In this document: positions 46,912 to 57,166 of the stretch, piece by piece | Layout: each line of letters starts with the position of its first letter | Position numbering within the stretch: position 1 is the first letter of the stretch | NCBI GenBank assembly: GCA_963732925.1 | Contig: CAVTBJ010000004.1 | Coordinates: 1-64,000, forward strand | Length of the DNA: 64,000 nucleotides | Direction: 5' to 3' | Origin: DASZRZ01 sp963732925 | Lineage (GTDB): Bacteria; Acidobacteriota; Terriglobia; Terriglobales; Acidobacteriaceae | Translations under genes and position numbers: made by a program | The notes under the pieces: model-generated | Told to the model about the DNA's origin: nothing | The model's input: only the letters and a program-made list of their open reading frames with translations | Database searches by the model: none

Positions 46912-46940
46912 ATTCTGCAACGCGGACACGGGGTTGTCAA
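46912..46940 (-). promoter_or_regulatory. imuA promoter
   Basis: On the minus strand TTGACA (46940-46935), a 17-bp spacer, then CAGAAT (46917-46912). A perfect -35 with a moderate -10, about 95 bp upstream of the imuA start. Confidence 0.6.
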
Positions 46941-47015
46941 GAGAAGGAAAAATGGGAGGGGTTGAAGGCCGGACCTCTGGCGGAGACCAGACGTATATCC
47001 AGCCGAAAAACAACA

Positions 47016-47052
47016 AAGGACACGAAGAATTAAGATTGTTCTTCGTGTCCTT
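47016..47052. terminator. Inverted repeat after the esterase-like gene, probable terminator
   Basis: AAGGACACGAAGAA and TTCTTCGTGTCCTT form a perfect 14-bp stem with a 9-nt loop. It lies downstream of the minus-strand gene ending at 47089. The core resembles the repeat at 27988. Confidence 0.6.
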
Positions 47053-47088
47053 GGTAGTCCAAGCTTCCAGTACGTTCCGCCGGAAGCC

Positions 47089-47916
47089 TTACAGCCCCTT
47101 CAGCACCTCAAGCATGCGCTGCCAGGACTTGTCATGCGCCTCCCCATCGAACCAGCTGGGATAGGGCTCCACCGCGGTGAGCATAAAGTCGGGTGCGGCT
47201 CCCTCGTAGCTAACCGCCTGAAAGTTGCCGCCCGCCTGCTGCATCATTTCCTTCGTCTGAGCAATCGTGGAGCTTACGCGCTCATCGTTGCTGCCGTAAA
47301 AATCGTAAATCGGGGCTTTGATCTTGCCGAGTTCCGCTGCGTCCGTCGGTGCAGTGGCATTGAACACAAACACGGCGCCCAGGTCGGAGCGCTGGCTGGC
47401 AAACGTGAAGCTCCGTGTGCCGCCCCAGCCAAAACCCACCACCATCACCTTGCCATTGGATTGCGGCAGCGTCTTGGCAACATCGGCCACGGCATTCAAG
47501 TCCGCCATGACCTGGCTGGCAGGCAATTTGGTGGTTGCCTCCTGCGCCCAGCGATGGTCAGCGAACGAATCGGAACGCCCGCCGCTCGGCCCCATGCCGG
47601 AAAGCAAATCCGGAACCATCGCAACGTAGCCTTGCGCGGCAAACTGGTCCGCCAGGTTCTTTAGCCACTCCGTCATGCCCTGCACGTCATGGACCACCAG
47701 CACCACCGGAGCCTTGGTGTTGTCCTGGGGAAGCACCGTAAAGGTGTCTACCGTGCGGTCCCCATGCGGGATCTGCAACCATACCTGTTGGCGCGGGGAT
47801 TTCTCCAGCTCCGCTGCCTGCCGGTCGAGGGCCGAACTCGAGTTCCCGGCTTGTGCCGAAGCAACGCCGAGCAGGACCAGAACTACGGCCGCAATTCGCA
47901 AGCTCTGAATCTTCAT
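47089..47916 (-). CDS. Dienelactone-hydrolase-family protein lacking catalytic residues
   Basis: 275 aa with signal peptide RIAAVVLVLLGVASAQA. Alpha/beta-hydrolase blocks are APVVLVVHDVQGMTEWLKNL, GYVAMVPDLLSGMGP and KVMVVGFGWGGTRSF. The nucleophile elbow of this family is G-F-C-W-G-G; here residue 163 is Gly instead of Cys. The acid YGSNDERV (D211) remains, but the histidine expected in G-A-x-H-x-F is Pro (GAAPDF, P242). It is therefore probably a secreted non-catalytic homologue, unless another residue serves. Confidence 0.8.
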   Translation of the reverse strand: MKIQSLRIAAVVLVLLGVASAQAGNSSSALDRQAAELEKSPRQQVWLQIPHGDRTVDTFTVLPQDNTKAPVVLVVHDVQGMTEWLKNLADQFAAQGYVAMVPDLLSGMGPSGGRSDSFADHRWAQEATTKLPASQVMADLNAVADVAKTLPQSNGKVMVVGFGWGGTRSFTFASQRSDLGAVFVFNATAPTDAAELGKIKAPIYDFYGSNDERVSSTIAQTKEMMQQAGGNFQAVSYEGAAPDFMLTAVEPYPSWFDGEAHDKSWQRMLEVLKGL

Positions 47917-48219
47917 GACTCTCCTCTAGAAATATAAATTCGTTCGAAATCCGTGGTCCGTGAGTTTACCTTAACCCGCCATCCTATTGCACCGTAACGT
48001 TCTCCGAAACCGGAGCGGCTCGCAATCCATTTTAAGCATACTCCCGACGAACCAAGCCCGAAGAACCAAGAAGGAGCAGCCATGTGACACACGAAGCCAC
48101 ATGACGTACCAAAAGGAACGCGCGTCTCAGCGAGCAGGCAGCAATCCGAAATCCCCGAGTCTCTGCGGTGAAGTTCGTTCCCCCTTGAATCCCGCTCCAG
48201 GAAACAGCACACTGGTCCC
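47917..48219. other. Intergenic region with a half palindromic element
   Basis: 303 bp between divergent genes. At 48136-48172 the sequence GGCAGCAATCCGAAATCCCC and GAGTCTCTGCGGTGAA is one arm of the element found in imuA/imuB/dnaE2. No other feature seen. Confidence 0.5.
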
Positions 48220-49341
48220 ATGCTTTCCCCCTACGCGGTCCGCGTGGAGCACTCGCGCGGACGGCGGCATCCCGAGCAGCCGCACGCTTATCGCAATGAC
48301 TTTCAGCGCGACCGCGACCGCGTGATCCATTCGCGCGCTTTCCGCCGCCTGGAAAACAAGACGCAGGTGTTCACGCGGCGCTACTCCGACCATTTTCGCA
48401 ACCGCCTTACCCACACCATCGAAGTCGCCCAGATTTCCCGCACCATAGCGGCCCAGCTTCGCTTGAACGTGGACCTGGTGGAGGCCCTGGCGCTGGTGCA
48501 CGATCTCGGCCATCCTCCCTTCGGCCATGCCGGAGAGAAGGCCCTCGACGCAGCCATGCGCGAGCACGGAGACTTCTTTGACCACAACCTGCACGCCCTG
48601 CGCATCGTGGAGGACTTCGAGCTCCGCTACGCCGCCTTTCGCGGGCTGAATCTCAGCTTTGAGGTGCGCGAGGGCATTATCAAACACTCCCGCGACTGGG
48701 ATGCCCGCCAGTTTCCCGCGCTCGAGGAATACCTGCTCGACCAGCAGCCGCCGCTGGAGGCCCAGCTCATCGACTTCACCGACGAAATCGCCTACAGCAC
48801 CGCCGATCTCGATGACGGCTACGAAGCCCACATTCTCACCCTGGACCAGATCCGGCGCGGCATCCCCATCTTCGAACGCCTCTACACAGAGGCCGAGCGG
48901 ACCTATCCTGAGGTGCGCGAAAAGCTGAAGTTCAACGAGGCCCTGAAGCGCCTGCTGGATATGTTGGTTACAGACCTCATCACCACCACGGCCGCTCGCG
49001 TGACCGACTCTGGCGTGATCTCCGTGGACGACGTTCGGGCACATCCCGAGCGCCTTGTCGGCTTCAGTCCAGTGATGGACGCCCGCCGCCGCCGGGTTAA
49101 GGAATTTCTCTATTCCAACCTGTATTTCAGCCCGGAACTGGAGACCGAGAAAACGGAGGCCGAGCAGGTGGTCCGCGAGTTGTTCGAGTTCTGGACCTCT
49201 CGCCCCGAGGCCCTCCCACCCGCCTATCGCACCCAGGCGCAACGCGAACCCCTGCACCGGGTGGTATGCGACTATCTTGCCGGCATGACGGACAACTATA
49301 TCCAGCTGCAGCACCAGCGGCTCTGCCGATTAGAAAAATGA
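48220..49341 (+). CDS. dgt: Deoxyguanosinetriphosphate triphosphohydrolase-like protein
   Basis: 373 aa HD-superfamily enzyme that removes triphosphate from dNTPs. N-terminus NDFQRDRDRVIHSRAFRRLE, then TQVFTRRYSDHFRNRLTHTI with the first His. The HD motif is ALVHDLGHPPFGHAGEKAL; IDFTDEIAYSTADLDDGYEA carries a later Asp. It matches the shorter Dgt type 2/3 group rather than E. coli Dgt (505 aa). Confidence 0.92.
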   Translation: MLSPYAVRVEHSRGRRHPEQPHAYRNDFQRDRDRVIHSRAFRRLENKTQVFTRRYSDHFRNRLTHTIEVAQISRTIAAQLRLNVDLVEALALVHDLGHPPFGHAGEKALDAAMREHGDFFDHNLHALRIVEDFELRYAAFRGLNLSFEVREGIIKHSRDWDARQFPALEEYLLDQQPPLEAQLIDFTDEIAYSTADLDDGYEAHILTLDQIRRGIPIFERLYTEAERTYPEVREKLKFNEALKRLLDMLVTDLITTTAARVTDSGVISVDDVRAHPERLVGFSPVMDARRRRVKEFLYSNLYFSPELETEKTEAEQVVRELFEFWTSRPEALPPAYRTQAQREPLHRVVCDYLAGMTDNYIQLQHQRLCRLEK

Positions 49342-49608
49342 GACCCGCGAAGCAGCACCCAATGGCCGAGAGTCACGAGCTCCAGCTAAAATTTACCTAA
49401 CACTCATCGTTCCTACCTACTCTCGCCTGGCGGCCGAATCTGAGGGTGCTTTGTTTTGCAATGGCTTACGGTGAAATCCCGGCAGCTTGGTTTGGCAACT
49501 GACGTGATTAAGAGTTAGGCTAGAGCGCAGAGACGTACCGCGCGCCCAAACGTCGCGGAACCCAACAGGCCGACAAGGCCCGACGCTCGATTTGGAGGAT
49601 TTCCGAAC
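49342..49608. other. Intergenic region before the OmpA-like gene
   Basis: 267 bp; GGAGG lies about 11 bp before the OmpA-like ATG. No confident promoter. Confidence 0.4.
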
Positions 49609-50475
49609 ATGAAGAGCCGCATTTGGATGACGCTGCCGCTCGCGGCCACGTTGATGGTTCCCGCAATCGCGCAGCAACAGCCCTCCCCCTCGCAATCCAG
49701 TGATCAGCAAGCCACTACGCAGGCGCAGTCCGGCCAGCAGAGCACCGGCGCGCATCAGCCGCTGGAGTTGGAAACCCGTCAGGGCTTCTGGGGCAAGCTG
49801 AATCCCTTCGCCCGCAAAAAGTATGTGAACCGGCAGCTCCAGCCCGTCGTGGACCGCACCAATGAGCTGGACGATCTGACCAAGGCCAACGCCAAATCGA
49901 TTCAGGATGTGGACTCGCGGGCGCAGGCAGGCATCAAGCAGGCCTCCGACCAGGCGACCGAAGCCAACAACAATGCGGTTCAGGCCGGCAACAAGGCGGA
50001 CATGGCGCAGAAGACGGCCACGGAAGCCACCAATCGTATCCAGACGGTGGAGCAGGTCGTCAACAACATCGACCAGTACAAGCCGGTGACTCAGGTTGAG
50101 ATTCTCTTTCGCTCCGGACAAAGCGCGCTGAGCAAACAGGCCCAGGATGCTCTTGACCAGCTTGCCAACGGGCTGGGAGATCAGAAGGGTTACGTGATCC
50201 AGGTGCAGGGTTTCTCGCCCAGCCGCGGTACCGCTGGAATCGAGAGTTCCGAGCGCATGGCGGAAGCCTGTGCCCGTTACCTGGTTGCCAACCACAACGT
50301 TCCGATCTACCGGCTGCGGGTTCTGGGCGTGGGCAATATCCCCTCGCAGGCCACCGAGAACAGCGCCTCCAGCCGCCGTCCGCGGGTAGAGATCAGTCTG
50401 CTGAAGAACGATCTCGAACAGTTGGGTTCGGTTCAGCCCATGCAACCCCCGGCGACCACCTCGGCGCAGCAGTAG
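49609..50475 (+). CDS. OmpA-C-like domain outer-membrane-associated protein
   Basis: 288 aa. Signal peptide TLPLAATLMVPAIAQ, a Gln/Ser-rich linker, a coiled-coil section (TNELDDLTKANAKSIQDVDS, QAGNKADMAQKTATEATNRI) and a C-terminal OmpA-like domain. That domain has VEILFRSGQSALSKQAQDAL and VQGFSPSRGTAGIESSERMA, then YRLRVLGVGNIPSQ and SRRPRVEISLL. Likely binds peptidoglycan and may tether the envelope. Well-formed terminator follows at 50517. Confidence 0.85.
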   Translation: MKSRIWMTLPLAATLMVPAIAQQQPSPSQSSDQQATTQAQSGQQSTGAHQPLELETRQGFWGKLNPFARKKYVNRQLQPVVDRTNELDDLTKANAKSIQDVDSRAQAGIKQASDQATEANNNAVQAGNKADMAQKTATEATNRIQTVEQVVNNIDQYKPVTQVEILFRSGQSALSKQAQDALDQLANGLGDQKGYVIQVQGFSPSRGTAGIESSERMAEACARYLVANHNVPIYRLRVLGVGNIPSQATENSASSRRPRVEISLLKNDLEQLGSVQPMQPPATTSAQQ

Positions 50476-50516
50476 CAACTCGCGCTTGGTTGCAAGAACG
50501 TAACGTCACCAATCCA

Positions 50517-50545
50517 ATGCCTCCCGGCCTTCGGGAGGCATTTTT
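50517..50545 (+). terminator. Rho-independent terminator
   Basis: ATGCCTCCCG, loop GCCTT, CGGGAGGCAT, then TTTT; a perfect 10-bp stem 42 bp after the OmpA-like gene. Confidence 0.9.
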
Positions 50546-50591
50546 CTGTCTGCGCGCTGCTCGCGGAGCGTAGCATGTTGCGGATGGAGGC

Positions 50592-50607
50592 GGGGCTGCA
50601 TAGCCCC
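50592..50607 (+). promoter_or_regulatory. Hairpin at the ogt translation start
   Basis: GGGGCT-GCAT-AGCCCC ends 2 bp before the GTG start (50610) and would cover the ribosome site. If translation begins at ATG 50619 it is 11 bp upstream. Confidence 0.35.
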
Positions 50608-50609
50608 TG

Positions 50610-51131
50610 GTGAATCGGATGGAGACCCTGTATTACTGCTTGTGGCCCTCCCCCGTTGGAGTGCTCACGCTGGCAGCTTCCTCGGCTGGTTTGGTGGCAC
50701 TGGAATTCGGAGAGAAGCCGCCCAGGCGCTTTTCAACCCCCAAGGTGCAGTGGGAAGAATCCGAAGAAAAAACCCTCCCCTACCGGCAAGAACTGCAGGA
50801 GTATTTCCTGGGGGAACGGACTGAATTTACTTTTCCCCTCGACCTTCGGGGCACAGAGTTTCAGAAACGCTGCTGGCGCGCGCTGCTGGAGATTCCTTAC
50901 GGCCAGACCCGCTCCTATGCGGAAATTGCCCGCGCGGTGGGCAATCCACAGGCGTTTCGGGCCGTGGGCATGGCCAACAATCGCAACCCCATTGCCATCA
51001 TCGTGCCCTGCCACCGGGTGATCGCCACGGACGGCTCACTCTGCGGCTACGGCGGCGGACTCGACGTGAAAGAGAAGCTGCTCCGCCTGGAACGTGCCTG
51101 GGCCGGGTTTCCCGTGGGTGGGCTGGCATAG
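50610..51131 (+). CDS. ogt: Methylated-DNA--protein-cysteine S-methyltransferase
   Basis: 173 aa suicide repair protein for O6-alkylguanine. Helix-turn-helix GTEFQKRCWRALLEIPYGQT and SYAEIARAVGNPQAFRAVG; active-site IIVPCHRVIATDGSLCGYGG with the acceptor Cys in PCHRV. Start GTG 50610 or ATG 50619. No Ada domain. Confidence 0.95.
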   Translation: MNRMETLYYCLWPSPVGVLTLAASSAGLVALEFGEKPPRRFSTPKVQWEESEEKTLPYRQELQEYFLGERTEFTFPLDLRGTEFQKRCWRALLEIPYGQTRSYAEIARAVGNPQAFRAVGMANNRNPIAIIVPCHRVIATDGSLCGYGGGLDVKEKLLRLERAWAGFPVGGLA

Positions 51132-51192
51132 AGGCGAGGGTCTTCTGAAGCAAGACATCTGAAGCAAGGCATCGGCTGAAAACTGCCCGGAA

Positions 51193-51723
51193 CTAGCGCG
51201 CCGGCTGCGATTCCGGCGCCGGTTGGTTTTGACCCACAATGTTGATCTTGTCTTCCACCTTGCGATCCCCGGCAAAGGATTCCGCAATCCGTGTGGCAGC
51301 CAGCCGCTCTTTTCCGCTGGCAACAGTTCCCTGAATCGTAATCGTGTTCCCCCCCACAGCGACCTCCAGCTGTGCGTTATCCAGCGTGGGCTCGTTCTTG
51401 AGGGCTTTTGCTATGCTGCTGCGCAGTTGGCTGTCAGACGAACTGGCGGGCGCGAGCTCCTGTGGCTGCCCGGCTTCCGGGCTGATCCCCGCCTCCGCGC
51501 CCCGGGGCGGCACAATCTGGGGGTTGGGATGTACCGCCGGGCCACCCTGGCCCGGCTCCGGCTTTGCCGCCTTGCTGTCTGAAGGGGACTGCCGCGTGCT
51601 GGACCGGTTTCCGTCGACCGACGGCTCTGCCGTTTGAGCTTTCCCCTGTGCCAATCCCTGCGTGGCGAGAAGAGCTAGGAGCGCAAAAAGCCAAAAAAAC
51701 GATTTCACTACCCCGGCCTCCAA
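51193..51723 (-). CDS. BON-domain secreted protein
   Basis: 176 aa. Hydrophobic signal SFFWLFALLALLATQGLAQG, a Pro/Ser-rich linker of 70 residues, and a BON domain: SQLRSSIAKALKNEPTLDNA, QLEVAVGGNTITIQGTVASG and DRKVEDKINIV. BON domains bind membranes; this one is probably periplasmic. Convergent with ogt. Confidence 0.82.
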   Translation of the reverse strand: MEAGVVKSFFWLFALLALLATQGLAQGKAQTAEPSVDGNRSSTRQSPSDSKAAKPEPGQGGPAVHPNPQIVPPRGAEAGISPEAGQPQELAPASSSDSQLRSSIAKALKNEPTLDNAQLEVAVGGNTITIQGTVASGKERLAATRIAESFAGDRKVEDKINIVGQNQPAPESQPAR

Positions 51724-51850
51724 TCAGTCTTTGGGCCCGGCATACTTCTCTAAGGATGCCGGTAGCTCTTCCTCAAGTTGTTACCTTCCCCGGCTTTTCC
51801 TGATCTTCTCAATTCTTGCTGGACTTGCGAGTCGCCGCTAGACTGGAGTT

Positions 51851-52789
51851 ATGCATGCCCACGACCATGGGCCGCCGGCGGGAACTGCGCGCGTACTGCG
51901 CATAGCCATGGTCGCGACCGTTTTTTACATTGCCCTGCTGATCGCGGCCGGCATTCAGGCGCACAGCCTGGCGCTGCTTTCCGAAGCGGCCCACAATCTG
52001 AGTGACTTCTTCGCCCTGGTGCTCTCGTCGGTGGCCGTTTTCTGGCAGGTACGCCCTCCAACTGCCACCAAGACTTACGGCTACCACCGTGCCGGCGTGC
52101 TGGCGGCATTCATCAATTCCCTGTCCCTGGTGGTGATCTCGTTCTACATCTTTTACGAGGCGGCCCGCCGTCTCTATGCGCCACCCCAGGTGCACGGCGC
52201 AACCATGATCTGGGTCGCTGCCGCCGGAGTCGTAGTCAACGGCGGCATTTCCTACATGCTCTATCGCGGGCGCCGGGATCTGAACGTGCGCAGCGCTTTC
52301 CTGCATGAGATTGGCGACACGCTCTCCACCCTGGCGGTGATTTTCGGGGGCTGGGCCATTCTGAGGACCGGGCAAACCTGGATCGATCCCGCACTCTCGC
52401 TTGGCATCGGCGCGCTGATTCTGTGGTCTTCGGCGGGGATTCTCCGCGAGTCTCTGAACATTCTGCTGGAGGGCGCACCCAAGGGGCTTCAGCTGGAGAG
52501 CCTGGCCCGGGAAATCACCGCCGTGCCGGGCGTCAATGATGTCCACGACCTGCATGTGTGGTCCATCGGCAGCGACACCCACGCGCTCTCCTGCCACATT
52601 GGAATCGCCGACATCCCGCCTTCGGAGAGCGAGGCCATCCTGCGGCGCGTGCAGACGCAGCTACGGGACAAGTTTCACATCTACCACACCACCCTCCAGT
52701 TCGAGCACGTGGTTTGCGATACCGAGCATGGCTGCGTGGTGGTGCCTGCCAGCGGACACCAGGACCCGCCGCGCGAGCACACCCATTAA
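51851..52789 (+). CDS. Cation diffusion facilitator (Zn/Co/Cd efflux)
   Basis: 312 aa, six membrane helices and a cytoplasmic C-terminal domain. Metal sites: ALLSEAAHNLSDFFALVLSS (H48, D52) in helix 2 and SAFLHEIGDTLSTLAVIF (His/Asp) in helix 5. C-terminal part VPGVNDVHDLHVWSIGSDTH. His-rich N- (MHAHDH) and C-termini (HTH). Resembles CzcD/ZitB. Its 3' end overlaps the convergent HIT gene by 4 bp. Confidence 0.92.
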   Translation: MHAHDHGPPAGTARVLRIAMVATVFYIALLIAAGIQAHSLALLSEAAHNLSDFFALVLSSVAVFWQVRPPTATKTYGYHRAGVLAAFINSLSLVVISFYIFYEAARRLYAPPQVHGATMIWVAAAGVVVNGGISYMLYRGRRDLNVRSAFLHEIGDTLSTLAVIFGGWAILRTGQTWIDPALSLGIGALILWSSAGILRESLNILLEGAPKGLQLESLAREITAVPGVNDVHDLHVWSIGSDTHALSCHIGIADIPPSESEAILRRVQTQLRDKFHIYHTTLQFEHVVCDTEHGCVVVPASGHQDPPREHTH

Positions 52790-53295
52790 GCTCCAGCATC
52801 CTTCACGCCTCCGTCCGCGGCCAACCCCGCACGCAGCTTCTCCCACGTTGTCTCCAGTGATTCCGGGATGACACGGGTTTCCGCCACGGCGGTGATGAAG
52901 CTGGTGTCCCCGAACCAGCGGGGAAGGCCGTGCACGTGGATATGGCTGGCGATCCCCGCGCCGGCGGCCCGCCCCAGGTTCATGCCGAAGTTGATGCCAT
53001 CCGGGGTATAGACCCGGCGGAAAACGCTCGCCATGCGCTGCATGAGCGCCATCATTTCCGCGCTGGCAGCGGACTCCAGCTTGTCCAACTGGTCCACATG
53101 GGCATAGGGAGCGATCAGCACGTGTCCGGAGCTGTAAGGAAAGGCATTCAGCATCACCAGGCAGAACTGACCCCGATGCAGGATCCTGGCCTCGCGATCA
53201 TCCGTTGCGGCCCGGGTGCGGCAGAAAAGGCAGCCTTCGATCTGACCGGCGGTGCTGACATAGGCGTACCGCCAGGGTGTCCACAGGTAGTCCAT
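52786..53295 (-). CDS. HIT-family nucleotide-binding hydrolase
   Basis: About 169 aa from MDYLWTPWRYAYVSTAG (53295). CLFCRTRA suggests a zinc-binding pair; the HIT motif is GIASHIHVHGLPRWFGDT (HxHxH). Preceding NAFPYSSGHVLIAPYAHVDQ is typical of the AP4A-phosphorylase-like HIT branch found in Acidobacteria and Actinobacteria. Substrate likely a dinucleoside polyphosphate or AMP conjugate. Confidence 0.9.
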   Translation of the reverse strand: MDYLWTPWRYAYVSTAGQIEGCLFCRTRAATDDREARILHRGQFCLVMLNAFPYSSGHVLIAPYAHVDQLDKLESAASAEMMALMQRMASVFRRVYTPDGINFGMNLGRAAGAGIASHIHVHGLPRWFGDTSFITAVAETRVIPESLETTWEKLRAGLAADGGVKDAGA

Positions 53296-53469
53296 GGCAA
53301 GAGAGTAGCACTGGGCTCCGCCATTCCCCCACGAGAGAGGAAGCACAGCCTCGCCTGGAAAAATTCATGAAAATTTCATGCAATTGACATGGAATCTATG
53401 CCCATGGACCCGCAAAATTCGTACAATGGGGAGGATTGTGAGAGACGGAACGGGGTTTCGCAACCGGGT

Positions 53470-53499
53470 TTGACACTGTTCGCAAGCGGTTGCTATAGT
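53470..53499 (+). promoter_or_regulatory. rpsA: rpsA promoter
   Basis: TTGACA (53470-53475), 18-bp spacer, TATAGT (53494-53499): a strong sigma-70-type promoter 144 bp before the rpsA start. Confidence 0.75.
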
Positions 53500-53509
53500 C
53501 AGAAGGTTG

Positions 53510-53572
53510 TTGTGCGCTTGCCGCGCGCACAAGCTTCTCGGCCGCTGGATTGTTCAAGCCCGCCGGGCGGGC
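53510..53572 (+). promoter_or_regulatory. rpsA: Structured 5' leader of rpsA
   Basis: Two perfect hairpins lie in the 138-nt leader: TTGTGCGC/GCGCACAA (53510-53532) and GCCCGC/GCGGGC (53558-53572). No AGGAGG-like site precedes the start at 53643. Ribosomal protein S1 autoregulates through structured leaders lacking a strong Shine-Dalgarno in E. coli; a similar role is possible here. Confidence 0.45.
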
Positions 53573-53642
53573 ATCATCACTCTGAAGACCCACGCCAGCA
53601 GTCCGCCAAGGAACGTGGTCCCCATCGGCAAAGCCGGGTGCG

Positions 53643-55567
<1,925 letters not shown>

Positions 55568-55592
55568 ATTTTTAGTTCTCCCTCCCCCAAGA

Positions 55593-55627
55593 AAAAAAGC
55601 CACCCTTCGCGGTGGCTTTTTTCTTTT
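55593..55627 (+). terminator. Rho-independent terminator of rpsA
   Basis: AAAAAAGCCACC, loop CTTCGC, GGTGGCTTTTTT then CTTTT; classical, usable in both directions. Confidence 0.93.
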
Positions 55628-55663
55628 CTCTTTCTGGCCATTCTCTTTGGGATCGATCGGTGG

Positions 55664-55683
55664 CGCAGGCCTTCAGGCCTGCG
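55664..55683. repeat. Short palindromic repeat (REP-like)
   Basis: CGCAGGCC-TTCA-GGCCTGCG, a perfect 8-bp hairpin of the kind scattered between genes in Acidobacteria. Just beyond, at 55709, is GTCATTCCGAGGAGCGCGAA, related to the repeat at 9059. Confidence 0.55.
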
Positions 55684-55883
55684 ATTTCAGAGCGCCCCTC
55701 TATTGTTTGTCATTCCGAGGAGCGCGAAGGGAGCCGCAGGCGACCAAGCGCGACGAGGAGTCCGGGGTCACATCATTCCTCAACCGTTCCAGGGCAGTTC
55801 TTTGCAAGGGCGCGGCTGATGATTATGCACTTGACACAGACTCAAATTAGGGATACTTCTGGCCTTGTCAGTGAGGCACGGCC

Positions 55884-56818
55884 ATGAACCTGATAGATGT
55901 TAATAAGGCTTTTTCGACCGAAGATCAATGCCTGGATTTTATTGAGCGCACGCGCTGGCCAGAGGGGACCGTCCGCTGTGCCGTCTGCGGCTATGACCAA
56001 GTAAGCCGGGTCACCCGCAAGAGCGCCAGCCGCAACAAGCGCAATCGCTTCTACCAGTGTCTTGAGCCCACCTGCAAAGCCCAATTCTCCGCCACTGCCA
56101 GCACCATTTTCCATGATTCACACCTGCCCCTGACCAAGTGGTTTCTCGCCATTGCCTTGGTTCTCAATGCCAAAAAAGGCATGAGCGCCCTACAATTGCA
56201 GCGACGACCTTGGCATCGGCTCCTACCATACCGCGTGGTATCTCTACCATCGCATCCGTGAAGCCATGCAGGACGGCTGGACTCCTAAGCTCAAAGGGGT
56301 CATGGAAGTGGACGAGAACCTGCATCTACGGAAAATCGAAGCGCCGTGGTCCCAAGAAGCCTAAACCGCCCAAGGACATGGTTATTGGAATGCGAGAACG
56401 CGGAGGCAATTTGCGGCTGGTCCACGGTGCCCGACTTAAAAAAGGACACCCATTCGGGAAGTGTTCGATTGGAACCTGAGCAGCAACGTCCACCGCATCG
56501 TCACCGATGAGGCTGTGGTCTATCCTTTCGCAATGGACAAGAAGTTTCAGCGCAAACATCGGACAGTGAATCATTCCATCCAGTGGGTACGTCCGGGCGA
56601 TATAGAGATTCACACCAACACAATCGAGGATGCGTTCTCGCTGCTCAAGCGCGGTATCACTGGAAACTTCCACCGTGTCTCGATAAAGCACTTTGCAGCG
56701 ATATCTGGATGAGTTCAGCTACCGATTCAACCGCAGAGCGATAGGGGACGCGTTCGAGCAAACCGTAAAGAATCTGTCTGGAACAAAGCAGATCCCGTAT
56801 CGAAAGCTAACCGCATGA
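55884..56818 (+). mobile_element. IS1595-family (ISXO2-like) transposase, frameshifted
   Basis: About 310 aa when repaired. An N-terminal zinc ribbon (CAVCGYDQ and CLEPTCKAQF) is followed by STIFHDSHLPLTKWFLAIAL. The catalytic motif EVDETYIYGKSKRRG (first Asp of the DDE/N triad, around 56310) leads into a DDE_Tnp_IS1595 domain: NVHRIVTDEAVVY (second Asp), HSIQWVRPGDIEIHTNTIED (N/H-T-N-T-I-E), FRFNRRA-like YRFNRRAIGDAF. Five single-base insertions (near 56206, 56318, 56427, 56451, 56693) break it. Terminal inverted repeats were not identified. It may be a sequence-error victim rather than a dead element. Confidence 0.8.
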
Positions 56819-57162
56819 CACCAGAAGAACGCTGGCAAATTGAAGGACGAACGCGAGATGCTCTGCGCGAAGCCAAGAAGAATCTCGCGGCGCTCAAGAT
56901 TGAAATCAAGGAGTCTGCGGAGAAATTAGAAACTTGCAGCAGCAATCTTCGCAATTTTCTAGCCCATCCTGTGGGCTCCGGCCCCACGGGGATGACAGCC
57001 CGTCAATACGTTTTACATTTTTTTCGGCACCTGATACCGCCAGACATCGACGCAAAGCTCGCGGAATTTGAAAGCGAATCAGAGCGAGTACCGCAACTAG
57101 AAAGTAAAGTTCAAAGAGTTTGGAGAATGACAAAGCCCGATTCGCGGTCGGGGCGTTTGTGA
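56815..57162 (+). CDS. Small helical protein, passenger next to transposase
   Basis: 115 aa, start overlapping the transposase stop (ATGA). Helical and charged (EGRTRDALREAKKNLAALKI, ESAEKLETCSSNLRNFLAH), likely a coiled coil. No family recognised. The overlap suggests co-translation with the transposase. Lower GC than flanking genes. Confidence 0.6.
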   Translation: MTPEERWQIEGRTRDALREAKKNLAALKIEIKESAEKLETCSSNLRNFLAHPVGSGPTGMTARQYVLHFFRHLIPPDIDAKLAEFESESERVPQLESKVQRVWRMTKPDSRSGRL

Positions 57163-57166
57163 TCAC

